Assembly: GCF_035989885.1 (NCBI RefSeq)
Contig: NZ_CP108518.1
Location: 6,191,001 to 6,255,000, forward strand
Reading direction: 5' to 3'
Origin: Streptomyces sp. NBC_01232
GTDB lineage: Bacteria > Actinomycetota > Actinomycetes > Streptomycetales > Streptomycetaceae
DNA: 64,000 bases
Below are positions 34,530-41,817 of this stretch, one piece after another. Every line of letters starts with the position of its first letter. Within the stretch, counting starts at the first letter, position 1. Made by a program: the position numbers and the translations under genes. The notes beneath the pieces are model-generated. The model saw only the letters and a list, made by a program, of their open reading frames with translations, ran no database searches and had not been told where the DNA came from.

Positions 34530-35450
34530 TCAGACGGTGAGGACGATCTTGCCACGGGTGCGGCCCGCGGCGCTCAGCTCCCAGGCCTTCGCGGCCTCCG
34601 CGAGCGGCAGCACGCTCTCGACGTTGACCGTGAGGCGGCCCGAGTCCGCGAGTTCGGCGAGGAAGGTGAGGTCGGCGGTGTCCGGCCGGACCCACAGCTG
34701 GTGCGCGCCCTTGGCCGCGGCCTCGTAGTCGGCGATGGACACGACCCGGTCGCGCTGCTTGACCAGGGACTGCAGCACGTCGACGGCTCCGTCCCCATGG
34801 AAGTCGAGGCCCGCGTCGATGCCGTCCGGCGCCAGTGCGCGGATCCGGTCGGCCATGCCCTCTCCGTACAGGACCGGCTCGGCGCCGAGGGAGCGCAGGT
34901 AGTCGTGGTTGTGCGCGCCCGCCGTGCCGATGACCCGCAGGCCGAGCGCGATCGCGATCTGCACGCCGAAGGACCCGGTGCCGCCGGCCGCGGAGTGGAT
35001 GACCACCGTCTCCCCGGCCTTGAGGCCCGCGCGGGCGAGCGACTGATAGGCGGTGAGGCCGGCCAGCGGGATGCCCGCGGCCTGCTCGAAGCTCAGCTCG
35101 CGGGGCTTGCGGGCGAGGGTGCGGACGGGGGCGGACACCAGCTCGGCGTACGTGCCGAGCTCGACCCACTCCTTGCGGACGTACCCGTACACCTCGTCGC
35201 CCACGGCGTAGTCGAAGGTGTCCTCGCCGACCGCTTCGACGACTCCGGCCACGTCCCAGCCGGGTATGACCGGGTGGCGGACCTCGAGGATCGGGTCGAG
35301 GTATCCGGCGGCGAGCTTCCAGTCCACCGGGTTGACCCCGGCGGCCCTGACGCGGACGAGCACCTCGCCCGGGCCCACCTTGGGCTGCGGCACGTCAACG
35401 AGCGTGAGGGAGGCGGGGGTTCCGTATGCGCTGTAAGTGATGGCCTTCAT
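34530..35450 (-). CDS. NADP-dependent quinone-oxidoreductase-like enzyme
   Basis: A 306-residue medium-chain dehydrogenase/reductase. It has the N-terminal GroES-like domain (PGEVLVRVRAAGVNPVDWKLAAG, HPVIPGWDVAGVVEAVG) and a Rossmann fold (VVIHSAAGGTGSFGVQIA, about 143-160). No catalytic zinc-ligand pattern is seen, so it is of the quinone oxidoreductase (zeta-crystallin) type. ATG 35450 is preferred over the TTG 12 bases earlier. A 4-copy GCCGTCG repeat lies about 40 bp upstream. Confidence 0.92.
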   Translation of the reverse strand: MKAITYSAYGTPASLTLVDVPQPKVGPGEVLVRVRAAGVNPVDWKLAAGYLDPILEVRHPVIPGWDVAGVVEAVGEDTFDYAVGDEVYGYVRKEWVELGTYAELVSAPVRTLARKPRELSFEQAAGIPLAGLTAYQSLARAGLKAGETVVIHSAAGGTGSFGVQIAIALGLRVIGTAGAHNHDYLRSLGAEPVLYGEGMADRIRALAPDGIDAGLDFHGDGAVDVLQSLVKQRDRVVSIADYEAAAKGAHQLWVRPDTADLTFLAELADSGRLTVNVESVLPLAEAAKAWELSAAGRTRGKIVLTV

Positions 35451-35488
35451 GATCGACCCCAACGCGGGGCCACGAACGCGTATTCCGG

Positions 35489-35516
35489 GCCGTCGGCCGT
35501 CGGCCGTCGGCCGTCG
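35489..35516. repeat. Heptanucleotide repeat, four copies
   Basis: GCCGTCG repeated four times with a degenerate fifth (GCCGCCG), in the short gap between the quinone-oxidoreductase-like gene and the DUF2470 gene. Copy number could alter the upstream region of the oxidoreductase. Confidence 0.9.
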
Positions 35517-35537
35517 GCCGCCGGGCCGGCCGCGTCG

Positions 35538-36257
35538 TCAGGCCGGCAGGGTGTTGCGGTGCGAGCTGCGCCGGGCCGCGCTGAAGAGCGCCTGGATCTG
35601 CGTCCCCGCCTGTTCGACGTCGTCCAGGGGCGAGGGGAAGGGCAGCCGCACGTCGCGGTGGCCGCGCCGCTCCTCCAGCCGCAGGGTGATCCCGTACCGG
35701 TCCATGGCGACGGGCAGCGCGCGGACCACGGAAGCGGTCGGCAGCGGCCGGACCAGGCGCAGCAGCAGGGTGACGAGGTCGTGGTGGTCGTCGAGGAGGT
35801 GCGTGAGCATGCCCGCCTCATACGGGGCCAGCGGGTCGGGGCAGGCCGCGTCCAGCTCGTCGAGCCCGACGTGCGAGCGGCCGTCCGCGGTCTCCAGGAC
35901 GGCCCGGTCGAATTCCATGCAGGTGGAGTTGACGCCGGAGTCGTCGGCCAGGTCGGTGTACGGGGTGAGCAGGCGGCCCAGCACGGTGACGCGGGCGCGC
36001 ACCCGGTGCCGTACGGGGGTGGGGGCGACGTCGGTGAACTCCAGCCGGATGGTGGGCCGGTACTCGCCCTCGCCACCCGGTTCGGCGGGGTGCAGGTGCA
36101 GCCGCCCCATCGGGTCGCTGCCGTCGAGGTGGCGGACCTCCGACCGCAGGCCGTCGGTGACCACGGTCATGGAGTGGGCGGCGGTGAGGATCGACCGGAT
36201 GCGCTCGGCATCGGTGGGCCGGTCGGCCGGGGTGGCGGGGGCACCGAACAGGCGCAT
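35538..36257 (-). CDS. DUF2470-domain protein under iron control
   Basis: 239 residues. The N-terminal part has PTDAERIRSILTAAHSMTVVTDG and a beta-rich body. The C-terminal part (about 140-215) matches the DUF2470 pattern found in HugZ-type heme-utilisation proteins (MLTHLLDDHHDLVTLLLRLV, GITLRLEERRGHRDVRLPFP). GGAGAGA lies 6 bases before ATG 36257. An iron-box palindrome sits 27 bp upstream, so a role in heme or siderophore iron metabolism under DmdR/IdeR control is likely. Confidence 0.82.
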   Translation of the reverse strand: MRLFGAPATPADRPTDAERIRSILTAAHSMTVVTDGLRSEVRHLDGSDPMGRLHLHPAEPGGEGEYRPTIRLEFTDVAPTPVRHRVRARVTVLGRLLTPYTDLADDSGVNSTCMEFDRAVLETADGRSHVGLDELDAACPDPLAPYEAGMLTHLLDDHHDLVTLLLRLVRPLPTASVVRALPVAMDRYGITLRLEERRGHRDVRLPFPSPLDDVEQAGTQIQALFSAARRSSHRNTLPA

Positions 36258-36283
36258 GCGGATCTCTCCATCGTCCGAGTGAC

Positions 36284-36302
36284 TTAGGTATGCCTAACCT
36301 AA
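36284..36302. promoter_or_regulatory. Iron box (DmdR/IdeR-type operator)
   Basis: TTAGGTATGCCTAACCTAA matches the actinobacterial iron-box consensus TTAGGTTAGGCTAACCTAA at 16 of 19 positions. It lies 27 bp upstream of the DUF2470 gene, between it and the divergent SepF-like gene. Confidence 0.85.
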
Positions 36303-36382
36303 CCTATCTGGCTCTTGGAGGGCACCCGTCATGGCTCGTGTCGTTGTTGGGCTGAACGGGTGAAACGCGAGAGGATGGGGGG

Positions 36383-36418
36383 ATGCACATGAAGCGCACG
36401 GCCGGGGCGGCCCGGTGA
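36383..36418 (+). CDS. Possible 11-aa upstream ORF coupled to SepF-like gene
   Basis: MHMKRTAGAAR, with AGAGG 8 bases upstream. Its TGA overlaps the GTG start of the SepF-like gene (GTGA). It may couple or pace translation of that gene. Short and unproven. Confidence 0.35.
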   Translation: MHMKRTAGAAR

Positions 36419-36810
36419 GCAGGTACGACGTCACCGACGAACAGTGGGAGGGGCTCGCGCAGGTGGTCCCCCTGCGCAGTCGCAACGAATGGCCCTCCCG
36501 GGTGGACCACCGCACGATTCCCAAGGCACCCGGAGCCTCGGCGGCGGAACAGCGGCGCTTCGTGGTGATCAGAGTCCAGATCTTCGCGGACGCCCGCGAG
36601 GTGGCCGAGTACCTGATCGCGCAGATCCCGGTGCTGCTCGACCTCACCGGGGCGGACAGCGAAGTGGCCAAGCGGATCCTGGACTTCAGCAGCGGCGTCG
36701 TCTTCGGACTGGGCAGCGGGATGCACCGGGTGGACCGGAACGTCTTCCTGCTCGCGCCGGTGGGGACCGAGGTCGAGGGGATCGCGGCCGCGGCCGTCCC
36801 CCGATCGTAG
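36415..36810 (+). CDS. SepF-like protein
   Basis: A 131-residue protein. The C-terminal 85 residues fit the SepF fold (RRFVVIRVQIFADAREVAEYLIAQIPVLLDLTGADSEVAKRILDFSSGVVFGLGSGMHRVDRNVFLLAP). SepF membrane-anchors FtsZ. Streptomyces carry SepF-like paralogues in addition to the division-cluster copy, and this gene, far from ftsZ, is such a paralogue. The N-terminus lacks the usual amphipathic membrane-binding helix. The GTG start overlaps a tiny upstream ORF. Confidence 0.85.
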   Translation: MSRYDVTDEQWEGLAQVVPLRSRNEWPSRVDHRTIPKAPGASAAEQRRFVVIRVQIFADAREVAEYLIAQIPVLLDLTGADSEVAKRILDFSSGVVFGLGSGMHRVDRNVFLLAPVGTEVEGIAAAAVPRS

Positions 36811-36877
36811 GAAGGTCTCCGCGAGGGAACGGTTCGCCGGAGCCACGGGGGGTCCGGCGGGCCGTACCGTCCCGCGC

Positions 36878-38344
36878 ATGGACGCCACCCTGGACGCGAC
36901 GGCGGGGCGGACCACCGCCACCGCCGCCGTCGCGTTAGCCGACACCCCTGCCGTTCCCGACGAGGCCGGGCGGGCCGGTGAGCCGCGCACCGCGGTACAC
37001 CCGGCCCCGTGCCCGCCCCCGCCTCCCGTGACCTCGGCCGCGCCCGCGGGTGGCCGTCCCGCGCAGGCGGCGGAAGTCCCGGAGGCGGCGGGGGCCTCGG
37101 CGGGGACGGAGGTCCCGGGGACGGCGGGGGCCTCGGGGGCGGCGGAGGCCGACGCCCCGGTCGTGCCGGCGCAGGCCCGCCCCGGCGGTTCCGGCCGTCC
37201 TGCCGAGCCCGCGCAGCGGTACCCGAGGCCCGTGGTCACCGAACTGAGGCTCTCCGCCTTCGGGCCGCACCGCTCGGCGGTCTTCCCGCTCGGCCCCCTC
37301 ACCCTCTTCGCCGGGCCGAGCGGCAGCGGAAAGTCCCAGGCCCTTCAGGCTTACGAGGCCATGGCCGCGCTGGGGTCCGGAGCCACCCTGGAAGAGGCCT
37401 TCCCCGACCCGCGCGCCCGCATCCCCGAGCGGGCCGTCCCCGACGCCGAGCGCCGGCGCGGGTTCCGCCTCGGCTGCACCGTCGACGGTCCGGCCGGCCC
37501 GGTCCGTCTCGACCTCGCCGTCCAGGCCGAGCCCACGCTGCGGATCGTCGGTGAACGCCTCTCGCAGGACGGGCAGATCCTGCTCGCCACCGCCCTGCGC
37601 GACCCGGGCCGGCGCTCCGTCCAGGCCGCCTGGCTGACCGGCGGCGCCGTCGGCGTCACCAGGGCCCCGCTGCCCGACGACCGGCTCGGCACGGCGCTGC
37701 TTCCGCTCCGCGTCGCCGGGTCCACGACCGGCCAGCGCCAGGTACTGGCCGCCGCCGAGCAGGTGGTCGTGGCCCTGCGCTCGGTGTTCCCGTGCGACCC
37801 CCGGCCCGGCCGCATGCGCACGGCCGTACCGCCGGGCGAGGGCCGGCTGCTGGGGGACTGCGCCAACCTGGCCGACGTGCTGCGCCGGACCCGCAGCGAA
37901 TGCGGCACCCGGCACGCGCTGCTGGCGGAGGCGGCCCGTACCGGCTGTGCGGGGAGCGTCGTGGGGCTGGACGTACGGATTCCCGCCGGCGGCGGCCCCG
38001 TCACGGCGGTACTGGACCGCGGCCCGGGCCGGCCCGCCACCGAGCTCGCGCGGCTGGGCGCGGGCGAACTCCGCTTCCTCGCCCTGGCGCTGGTCCTGCT
38101 CACCGGGCCGGGGGTGCTGGCCATGGACCCGGCCGCCGAACTGCTCTCCGCGCGGCAGGCGCTGACGGTGCTGGCCGACGGCTTCGACCGGGGCCTCGAC
38201 CGGCGGCAGAGCGCCGAACTGCTGCGCCTGGCCGGGCTGTCCTGCGGCCGTGGCCACATCAGGCTGGTGGCGGAGGTGGGGGAGGGGACGGCGGCCGCCG
38301 CCCGCGACCTGCCGGGCGTCGCAGTGGTAGACCTGGTGCCATGA
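36878..38344 (+). CDS. AAA/ABC-type ATP-binding protein paired with MazG
   Basis: 488 residues. The first 115 are low-complexity Ala/Pro/Gly-rich, so the start is uncertain. The ATPase part resembles RecF/SMC-like AAA proteins: beta-strand then GPSGSGKSQ (Walker A, about 147-155), signature-like LGAGELRFLALALVLL (about 397-412) and Walker B-like GVLAMDPAAELLS (about 416-428), where the usual DE pair is altered. Codon 20 (36935-36937) is TTA. It overlaps the MazG-like gene by ATGA. Function unknown; the partner suggests nucleotide or stress metabolism. Confidence 0.78.
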   Translation: MDATLDATAGRTTATAAVALADTPAVPDEAGRAGEPRTAVHPAPCPPPPPVTSAAPAGGRPAQAAEVPEAAGASAGTEVPGTAGASGAAEADAPVVPAQARPGGSGRPAEPAQRYPRPVVTELRLSAFGPHRSAVFPLGPLTLFAGPSGSGKSQALQAYEAMAALGSGATLEEAFPDPRARIPERAVPDAERRRGFRLGCTVDGPAGPVRLDLAVQAEPTLRIVGERLSQDGQILLATALRDPGRRSVQAAWLTGGAVGVTRAPLPDDRLGTALLPLRVAGSTTGQRQVLAAAEQVVVALRSVFPCDPRPGRMRTAVPPGEGRLLGDCANLADVLRRTRSECGTRHALLAEAARTGCAGSVVGLDVRIPAGGGPVTAVLDRGPGRPATELARLGAGELRFLALALVLLTGPGVLAMDPAAELLSARQALTVLADGFDRGLDRRQSAELLRLAGLSCGRGHIRLVAEVGEGTAAAARDLPGVAVVDLVP

Positions 38345-38820
38345 ACGAGACGCAGGAACAGCCGCCCGAGCCGACTCGGCCGCCCGAGCCGACTCGGCCG
38401 CCCGAGCCGACTCGGCCGCCCGAGCCGTCGGGGCCGCCCGAGCCGTCGCAGCCGGCCGGGCGGCGGCCCGACGAGCGGCTGGAGCAACTGCAGCGCCGGC
38501 TCGCGCAGTTCGCGGCGGCGCGCGGCTGGGAGCCGTACCACACGCCCAAGAACCTGGCGGTGGCGCTCAGTGTGGAGGCGGCCGAACTCGTCGAGATCTT
38601 CCAGTGGCTGACGCCCGAGGAGTCGGCGAGGGTCATGGAGAAGCCGGAATCCGCCCATCGCGTGGCCGATGAGGTGGCCGACGTGCTCGCGTATCTGCTG
38701 CAGTTCTGTGAGGTCCTCGGGGTGGATGTGCTGGATGCGCTCGCCGCGAAGATCGAGAGGAACGAAATCCGCTTCCCCGTGCCGGGTACACCGACACCGA
38801 ATCGTCACTCTTCGGAGTGA
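38341..38820 (+). CDS. MazG-like nucleotide pyrophosphohydrolase
   Basis: 159 residues. The N-terminus has PPEPTR repeats (residues 8-40). The catalytic part (about 48-150) has the all-alpha NTP-PPase motif with two acidic pairs (SVEAAELVEIFQWL and HRVADEVADVLAYLL), as in the RS21-C6/MazG-like group. It probably hydrolyses noncanonical or excess dNTPs to monophosphates. Translationally coupled to the upstream ATPase. Confidence 0.9.
   Translation: MNETQEQPPEPTRPPEPTRPPEPTRPPEPSGPPEPSQPAGRRPDERLEQLQRRLAQFAAARGWEPYHTPKNLAVALSVEAAELVEIFQWLTPEESARVMEKPESAHRVADEVADVLAYLLQFCEVLGVDVLDALAAKIERNEIRFPVPGTPTPNRHSSE
38362..38450 (+). repeat. In-frame PPEPTR repeat
   Basis: Three near-exact 18-bp units (CCGCCCGAGCCGACTCGG) followed by two degenerate units, within the 5' end of the MazG-like gene. 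Because the unit is a multiple of 3, copy changes alter linker length without frameshift. Confidence 0.85.
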
Positions 38821-38943
38821 TGGACTCATCCACAATCACGTTTGTGTCCACATTTTCCGAATACCCCTGGCTTTACTGGCTCATTGCCCTCACTCTGGGT
38901 AGTGGTGAGGACGGCGGGATGTCGTGCGGACGGGGGACGGCAT

Positions 38944-39429
38944 ATGGATGCGGTACGGCTCATCGCGGCCGGCCGGCACGCGCTGGCACAGAGCGGGGCT
39001 GCGTGGGACATCGTGGGCGAGGCCTGGCAGACCCAGGCGCTCGCGCAGGGCATAGGGAGCTATCTGGCGGTCACCGGGCCGCCGGAACTGAGATCGGAGG
39101 CACGGGGACTGGGGGAAGCGGGAGGCAGAGGCTGCGGGGTGATCGACCGGGCGGCCCTGCGCGGAGAGGGCAGCGCGCCCGAGTATCCGCCGAGGGCGGC
39201 GCAGTTGAGCGAGGTGTCGGACGTCCGGCAGGCGCTGCTCGGACTCCAGGCACTGCTGGGTGAAGTGGGGATAGCCCTGGTCGGGGTGGCCTGCGGGACG
39301 GACGAGGAGGCCCTCTACTGGCAGTGCATAGAGTCGATCGACGCGGCCGACGAGTCGAGTGACCGGGTACGGGCGATCCTGCGCCGCATGACGGTGCGCG
39401 AGCGGGGTTCGGCTTCGGGCGTTGCCTGA
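38944..39429 (+). CDS. Conserved actinobacterial hypothetical protein (DUF6099-like)
   Basis: 161 residues from ATG 38944; a longer frame exists upstream but crosses an AT-richer promoter-like region. Mostly helical, with DAVRLIAAGRHALAQSGAAWDIVGEAWQ at the N-terminus and YWQCIESIDAADESSDRVRAILRRM at the C-terminus; no signal peptide. I believe it belongs to a Streptomyces-wide domain of unknown function (DUF6099), not verified. The upstream region has an inverted repeat CACAA-N6-TTGTG (38831-38846). Confidence 0.7.
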   Translation: MDAVRLIAAGRHALAQSGAAWDIVGEAWQTQALAQGIGSYLAVTGPPELRSEARGLGEAGGRGCGVIDRAALRGEGSAPEYPPRAAQLSEVSDVRQALLGLQALLGEVGIALVGVACGTDEEALYWQCIESIDAADESSDRVRAILRRMTVRERGSASGVA

Positions 39430-39440
39430 GGGCGGTACGG

Positions 39441-39471
39441 GCGGGGTCCCGCCGTGCGCGACGGGACCCGC
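39441..39471. terminator. Bidirectional terminator-like hairpin
   Basis: GGGTCCCG / CGGGACCC arms (39444-39451 and 39462-39469), extendable with one bulge, between convergent small genes. Confidence 0.6.
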
Positions 39472-39475
39472 ACGG

Positions 39476-39730
39476 TCAGGATGGCCGGGAGGACGGGCGC
39501 CCGCCCTCGGGGGTGCGGTCCGTGGAGGCCTGGAGATCGGCGTCGAGCCGGGACAGATCGGCGTTCAGTGCCGCCATCAGTTCTTCCATCTGCTGCAGGA
39601 GGCCCTTCGGCGCGCCTTCGGCCCGGTCGGGTACCGCGGGCTCCTGACCTGCAAGGTCGGGCGCTTCCTGTGCTGTCTGTCCGGTCGGTCCGGCGTGTGG
39701 GTGGGTCTCCGGCGCGGCCTCGTGGGACAT
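39476..39730 (-). CDS. Small hypothetical protein with helical C-terminus
   Basis: 84 residues from ATG 39730, which has GAGGAGG 5 bases upstream. The first half is disordered (Pro, Glu, Ala, His). Residues about 45-70 form an amphipathic, coiled-coil-like helix (GLLQQMEELMAALNADLSRLDADLQ). No family recognised. About 200 bp of GC-rich sequence with no gene separates it from the divergent LLM oxidoreductase. Confidence 0.6.
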   Translation of the reverse strand: MSHEAAPETHPHAGPTGQTAQEAPDLAGQEPAVPDRAEGAPKGLLQQMEELMAALNADLSRLDADLQASTDRTPEGGRPSSRPS

Positions 39731-39933
39731 CGCGGCCTCCTCGGCTCTGGCCCTTCCGGGGCGGAAGGGGGCGGTGGACGCACCGACGGGAAGCCGCCGG
39801 CGCGCGGGCCGGGCGGTCCGGCTCCGTCCGAGCCAACGATCACCGTCCGGGCTGGTCACTGGCGGGCCCGGGGGCGGGCCGTCCGGTTGACGAAGATTCA
39901 CCCTGCCGGGGCGGGAAGTGCAGGATGGGGGGT

Positions 39934-40857
39934 ATGGATCTTCGAATTTTCACCGAGCCCCAGCAGGGCGCGAGCTATGACACCCTCCTGACCGTCGCCA
40001 GGGCCACCGAGGACCTGGGTTTCGATGCGTTCTTCCGCTCCGACCACTACGTGCGGATGGGATCGGCCGACGGCCTGCCCGGCCCCACCGACGCGTGGAT
40101 CACCCTCGCGGGCCTGGCCCGGGAGACCAAGCGGATCCGCCTCGGCACGCTGATGACGGCCGGCACCTTCCGGCTGCCGGGAGTCCTCGCCATCCAGGTG
40201 GCCCAGGTCGACCAGATGTCCGGCGGCCGCATCGAACTGGGCCTGGGCGCGGGCTGGTTCGAGGAGGAGCACAAGGCGTACGGGATCCCCTTCCCGGCGG
40301 ACCGGATGTCCCGGCTGGAGGAGCAGCTGGCCATCGTCACCGGCCTGTGGGCCACCGGTGCCGGCGACACCTTCGACTACGAGGGCAAGCACTACCGGGT
40401 GGAGAACTCGCCCGCGCTCCCCAAGCCCGCCCAGGCCAAGGTCCCCGTCCTGATCGGCGGCCACGGAGCCAAGCGCACCCCGCGGCTCGCCGCCCGCTAC
40501 GCCGACGAGTTCAACATGCCCTTCGCGTCGATCGCGGACAGCGAGCGGCAGTTCGGCCGGGTCCGCGAGGCTGCCGAGGAGGCCGGCCGCAAGGCCGACG
40601 ACCTGCGCTACTCCAACGCCCTGGTCGTCTGCGTGGGCAAGGACGACGCCGAGGTGGCCCGCCGGGCCGCCGCCATCGGCCGCGACGTGGACGAGCTCAA
40701 GGCCAACGGCCTGGCCGGCTCCCCGGCCGAGGTCGTGGAGAAGATCGGCGCCTACGGCGCCACCGGCTCCTCCCGCATCTACCTCCAGCTGCTCGACCTC
40801 GACGACCTGGACCACCTGGAGCTGATCTCCGCCCAGGTGCTGTCCCAGCTCCGCTAG
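39934..40857 (+). CDS. LLM-class F420/flavin-dependent oxidoreductase
   Basis: A 307-residue luciferase-like TIM-barrel enzyme of the F420-dependent type: MDLRIFTEPQQG, FDAFFRSDHYVRMG (about 29-42), IRLGTLMTAGTFRLPGVLA (about 68-86), GGRIELGLGAGWFEEEHKAYGIPF (about 96-119) and VLIGGHGAKRTPRLAARYADEFN (about 170-192). ATG 39934 follows a GGGGGG tract. The substrate is unknown. It lies 11 bp before the homocysteine methyltransferase gene, probably cotranscribed. Confidence 0.9.
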   Translation: MDLRIFTEPQQGASYDTLLTVARATEDLGFDAFFRSDHYVRMGSADGLPGPTDAWITLAGLARETKRIRLGTLMTAGTFRLPGVLAIQVAQVDQMSGGRIELGLGAGWFEEEHKAYGIPFPADRMSRLEEQLAIVTGLWATGAGDTFDYEGKHYRVENSPALPKPAQAKVPVLIGGHGAKRTPRLAARYADEFNMPFASIADSERQFGRVREAAEEAGRKADDLRYSNALVVCVGKDDAEVARRAAAIGRDVDELKANGLAGSPAEVVEKIGAYGATGSSRIYLQLLDLDDLDHLELISAQVLSQLR

Positions 40858-40868
40858 GGGCGCGACCG

Positions 40869-41759
40869 ATGCCTCGCGCGACCGGCCCGCTCGCCGAAGC
40901 CCTGGCCCGCAGGGCCGTGCTCCTGGACGGCGGGCTCAGCAATCAGCTCGCCGCCCAGGGCTGCGACCTGTCCGGCGACCTCTGGACGGGCCGGGTGCTC
41001 GCCGAGCGCCCGGACCAGGTGGAGGCCGCCCACGCGGCGTACGCGCGGGCCGGCGCCGAGGTGCTGATCACCGCCAGTTACCAGATCGGCCCCGGCCACG
41101 CCGAGTCCACCGCCCTGCTGCACCGCAGCGTGGACCTGGCCGCCCGCGCGGCCGACGCCGCCGACCACGAGGTGTGGGTGGCCGCCTCCGTGGGCCCGTA
41201 CGGCGCGGTGCTCGCGGACGGCTCCGAGTACCGCGGCCGCTACGGCCTGACCGTGCGCGAACTCGCCGCCTTCCACCGCCCCCGCATCGAGGCCCTGCTC
41301 GCCGCCGGGCCCGACGTCCTGGCCGTGGAGACCGTCCCGGACACCGACGAGGCCGAAGCGGTGCTCACCGTCCTCGCGGAGACCGGCGCACCCGCCTGGC
41401 TCTCGTACACGGTGGCCGACGGCCGCACGCGGTCCGGCCGGCCGCTCCCCGGGGCCTTCGCCCTGGCCGCGGCGTCCCCGCAAGTCATCGCGGTCGGCGT
41501 CAACTGCTGCGACCCCGCCGATGTCCTGCCCGCCCTCGAGGCCGCGGCCGCCGCGACCGCCAAACCGCTGCTGGCCTACCCCAACGACGGCTCGGTCTGG
41601 AACGCGGACACCCGGACCTGGCACAGCCCCCGCACCCCGGCCCCCTGGCCCACCGAGGCCTGGCACACCACCGGCGCCCGCCTCATCGGCGGCTGCTGCC
41701 GCATCGGCCCGGACCGGATCGCAGCCCTCCGTTCGCGGCTGCCCGGCCGGCCGCGCTGA
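40869..41759 (+). CDS. mmuM: Homocysteine S-methyltransferase
   Basis: 296 residues. It transfers a methyl group from S-methylmethionine (or SAM) to homocysteine. The family zinc ligands are visible: Cys in VGVNCCDP (about 216) and the GGCC motif (LIGGCCRIGP, about 274-283). The N-terminus LLDGGLSNQLAAQGCDLSG and TASYQIG are also typical. Start ATG 40869. Confidence 0.93.
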   Translation: MPRATGPLAEALARRAVLLDGGLSNQLAAQGCDLSGDLWTGRVLAERPDQVEAAHAAYARAGAEVLITASYQIGPGHAESTALLHRSVDLAARAADAADHEVWVAASVGPYGAVLADGSEYRGRYGLTVRELAAFHRPRIEALLAAGPDVLAVETVPDTDEAEAVLTVLAETGAPAWLSYTVADGRTRSGRPLPGAFALAAASPQVIAVGVNCCDPADVLPALEAAAAATAKPLLAYPNDGSVWNADTRTWHSPRTPAPWPTEAWHTTGARLIGGCCRIGPDRIAALRSRLPGRPR

Positions 41760-41817
41760 GCTGCGACCTCGAAAAACCGGAGGCAGGCCGGGTGGGTGAC
41801 CAGCAACAATCGATGGT

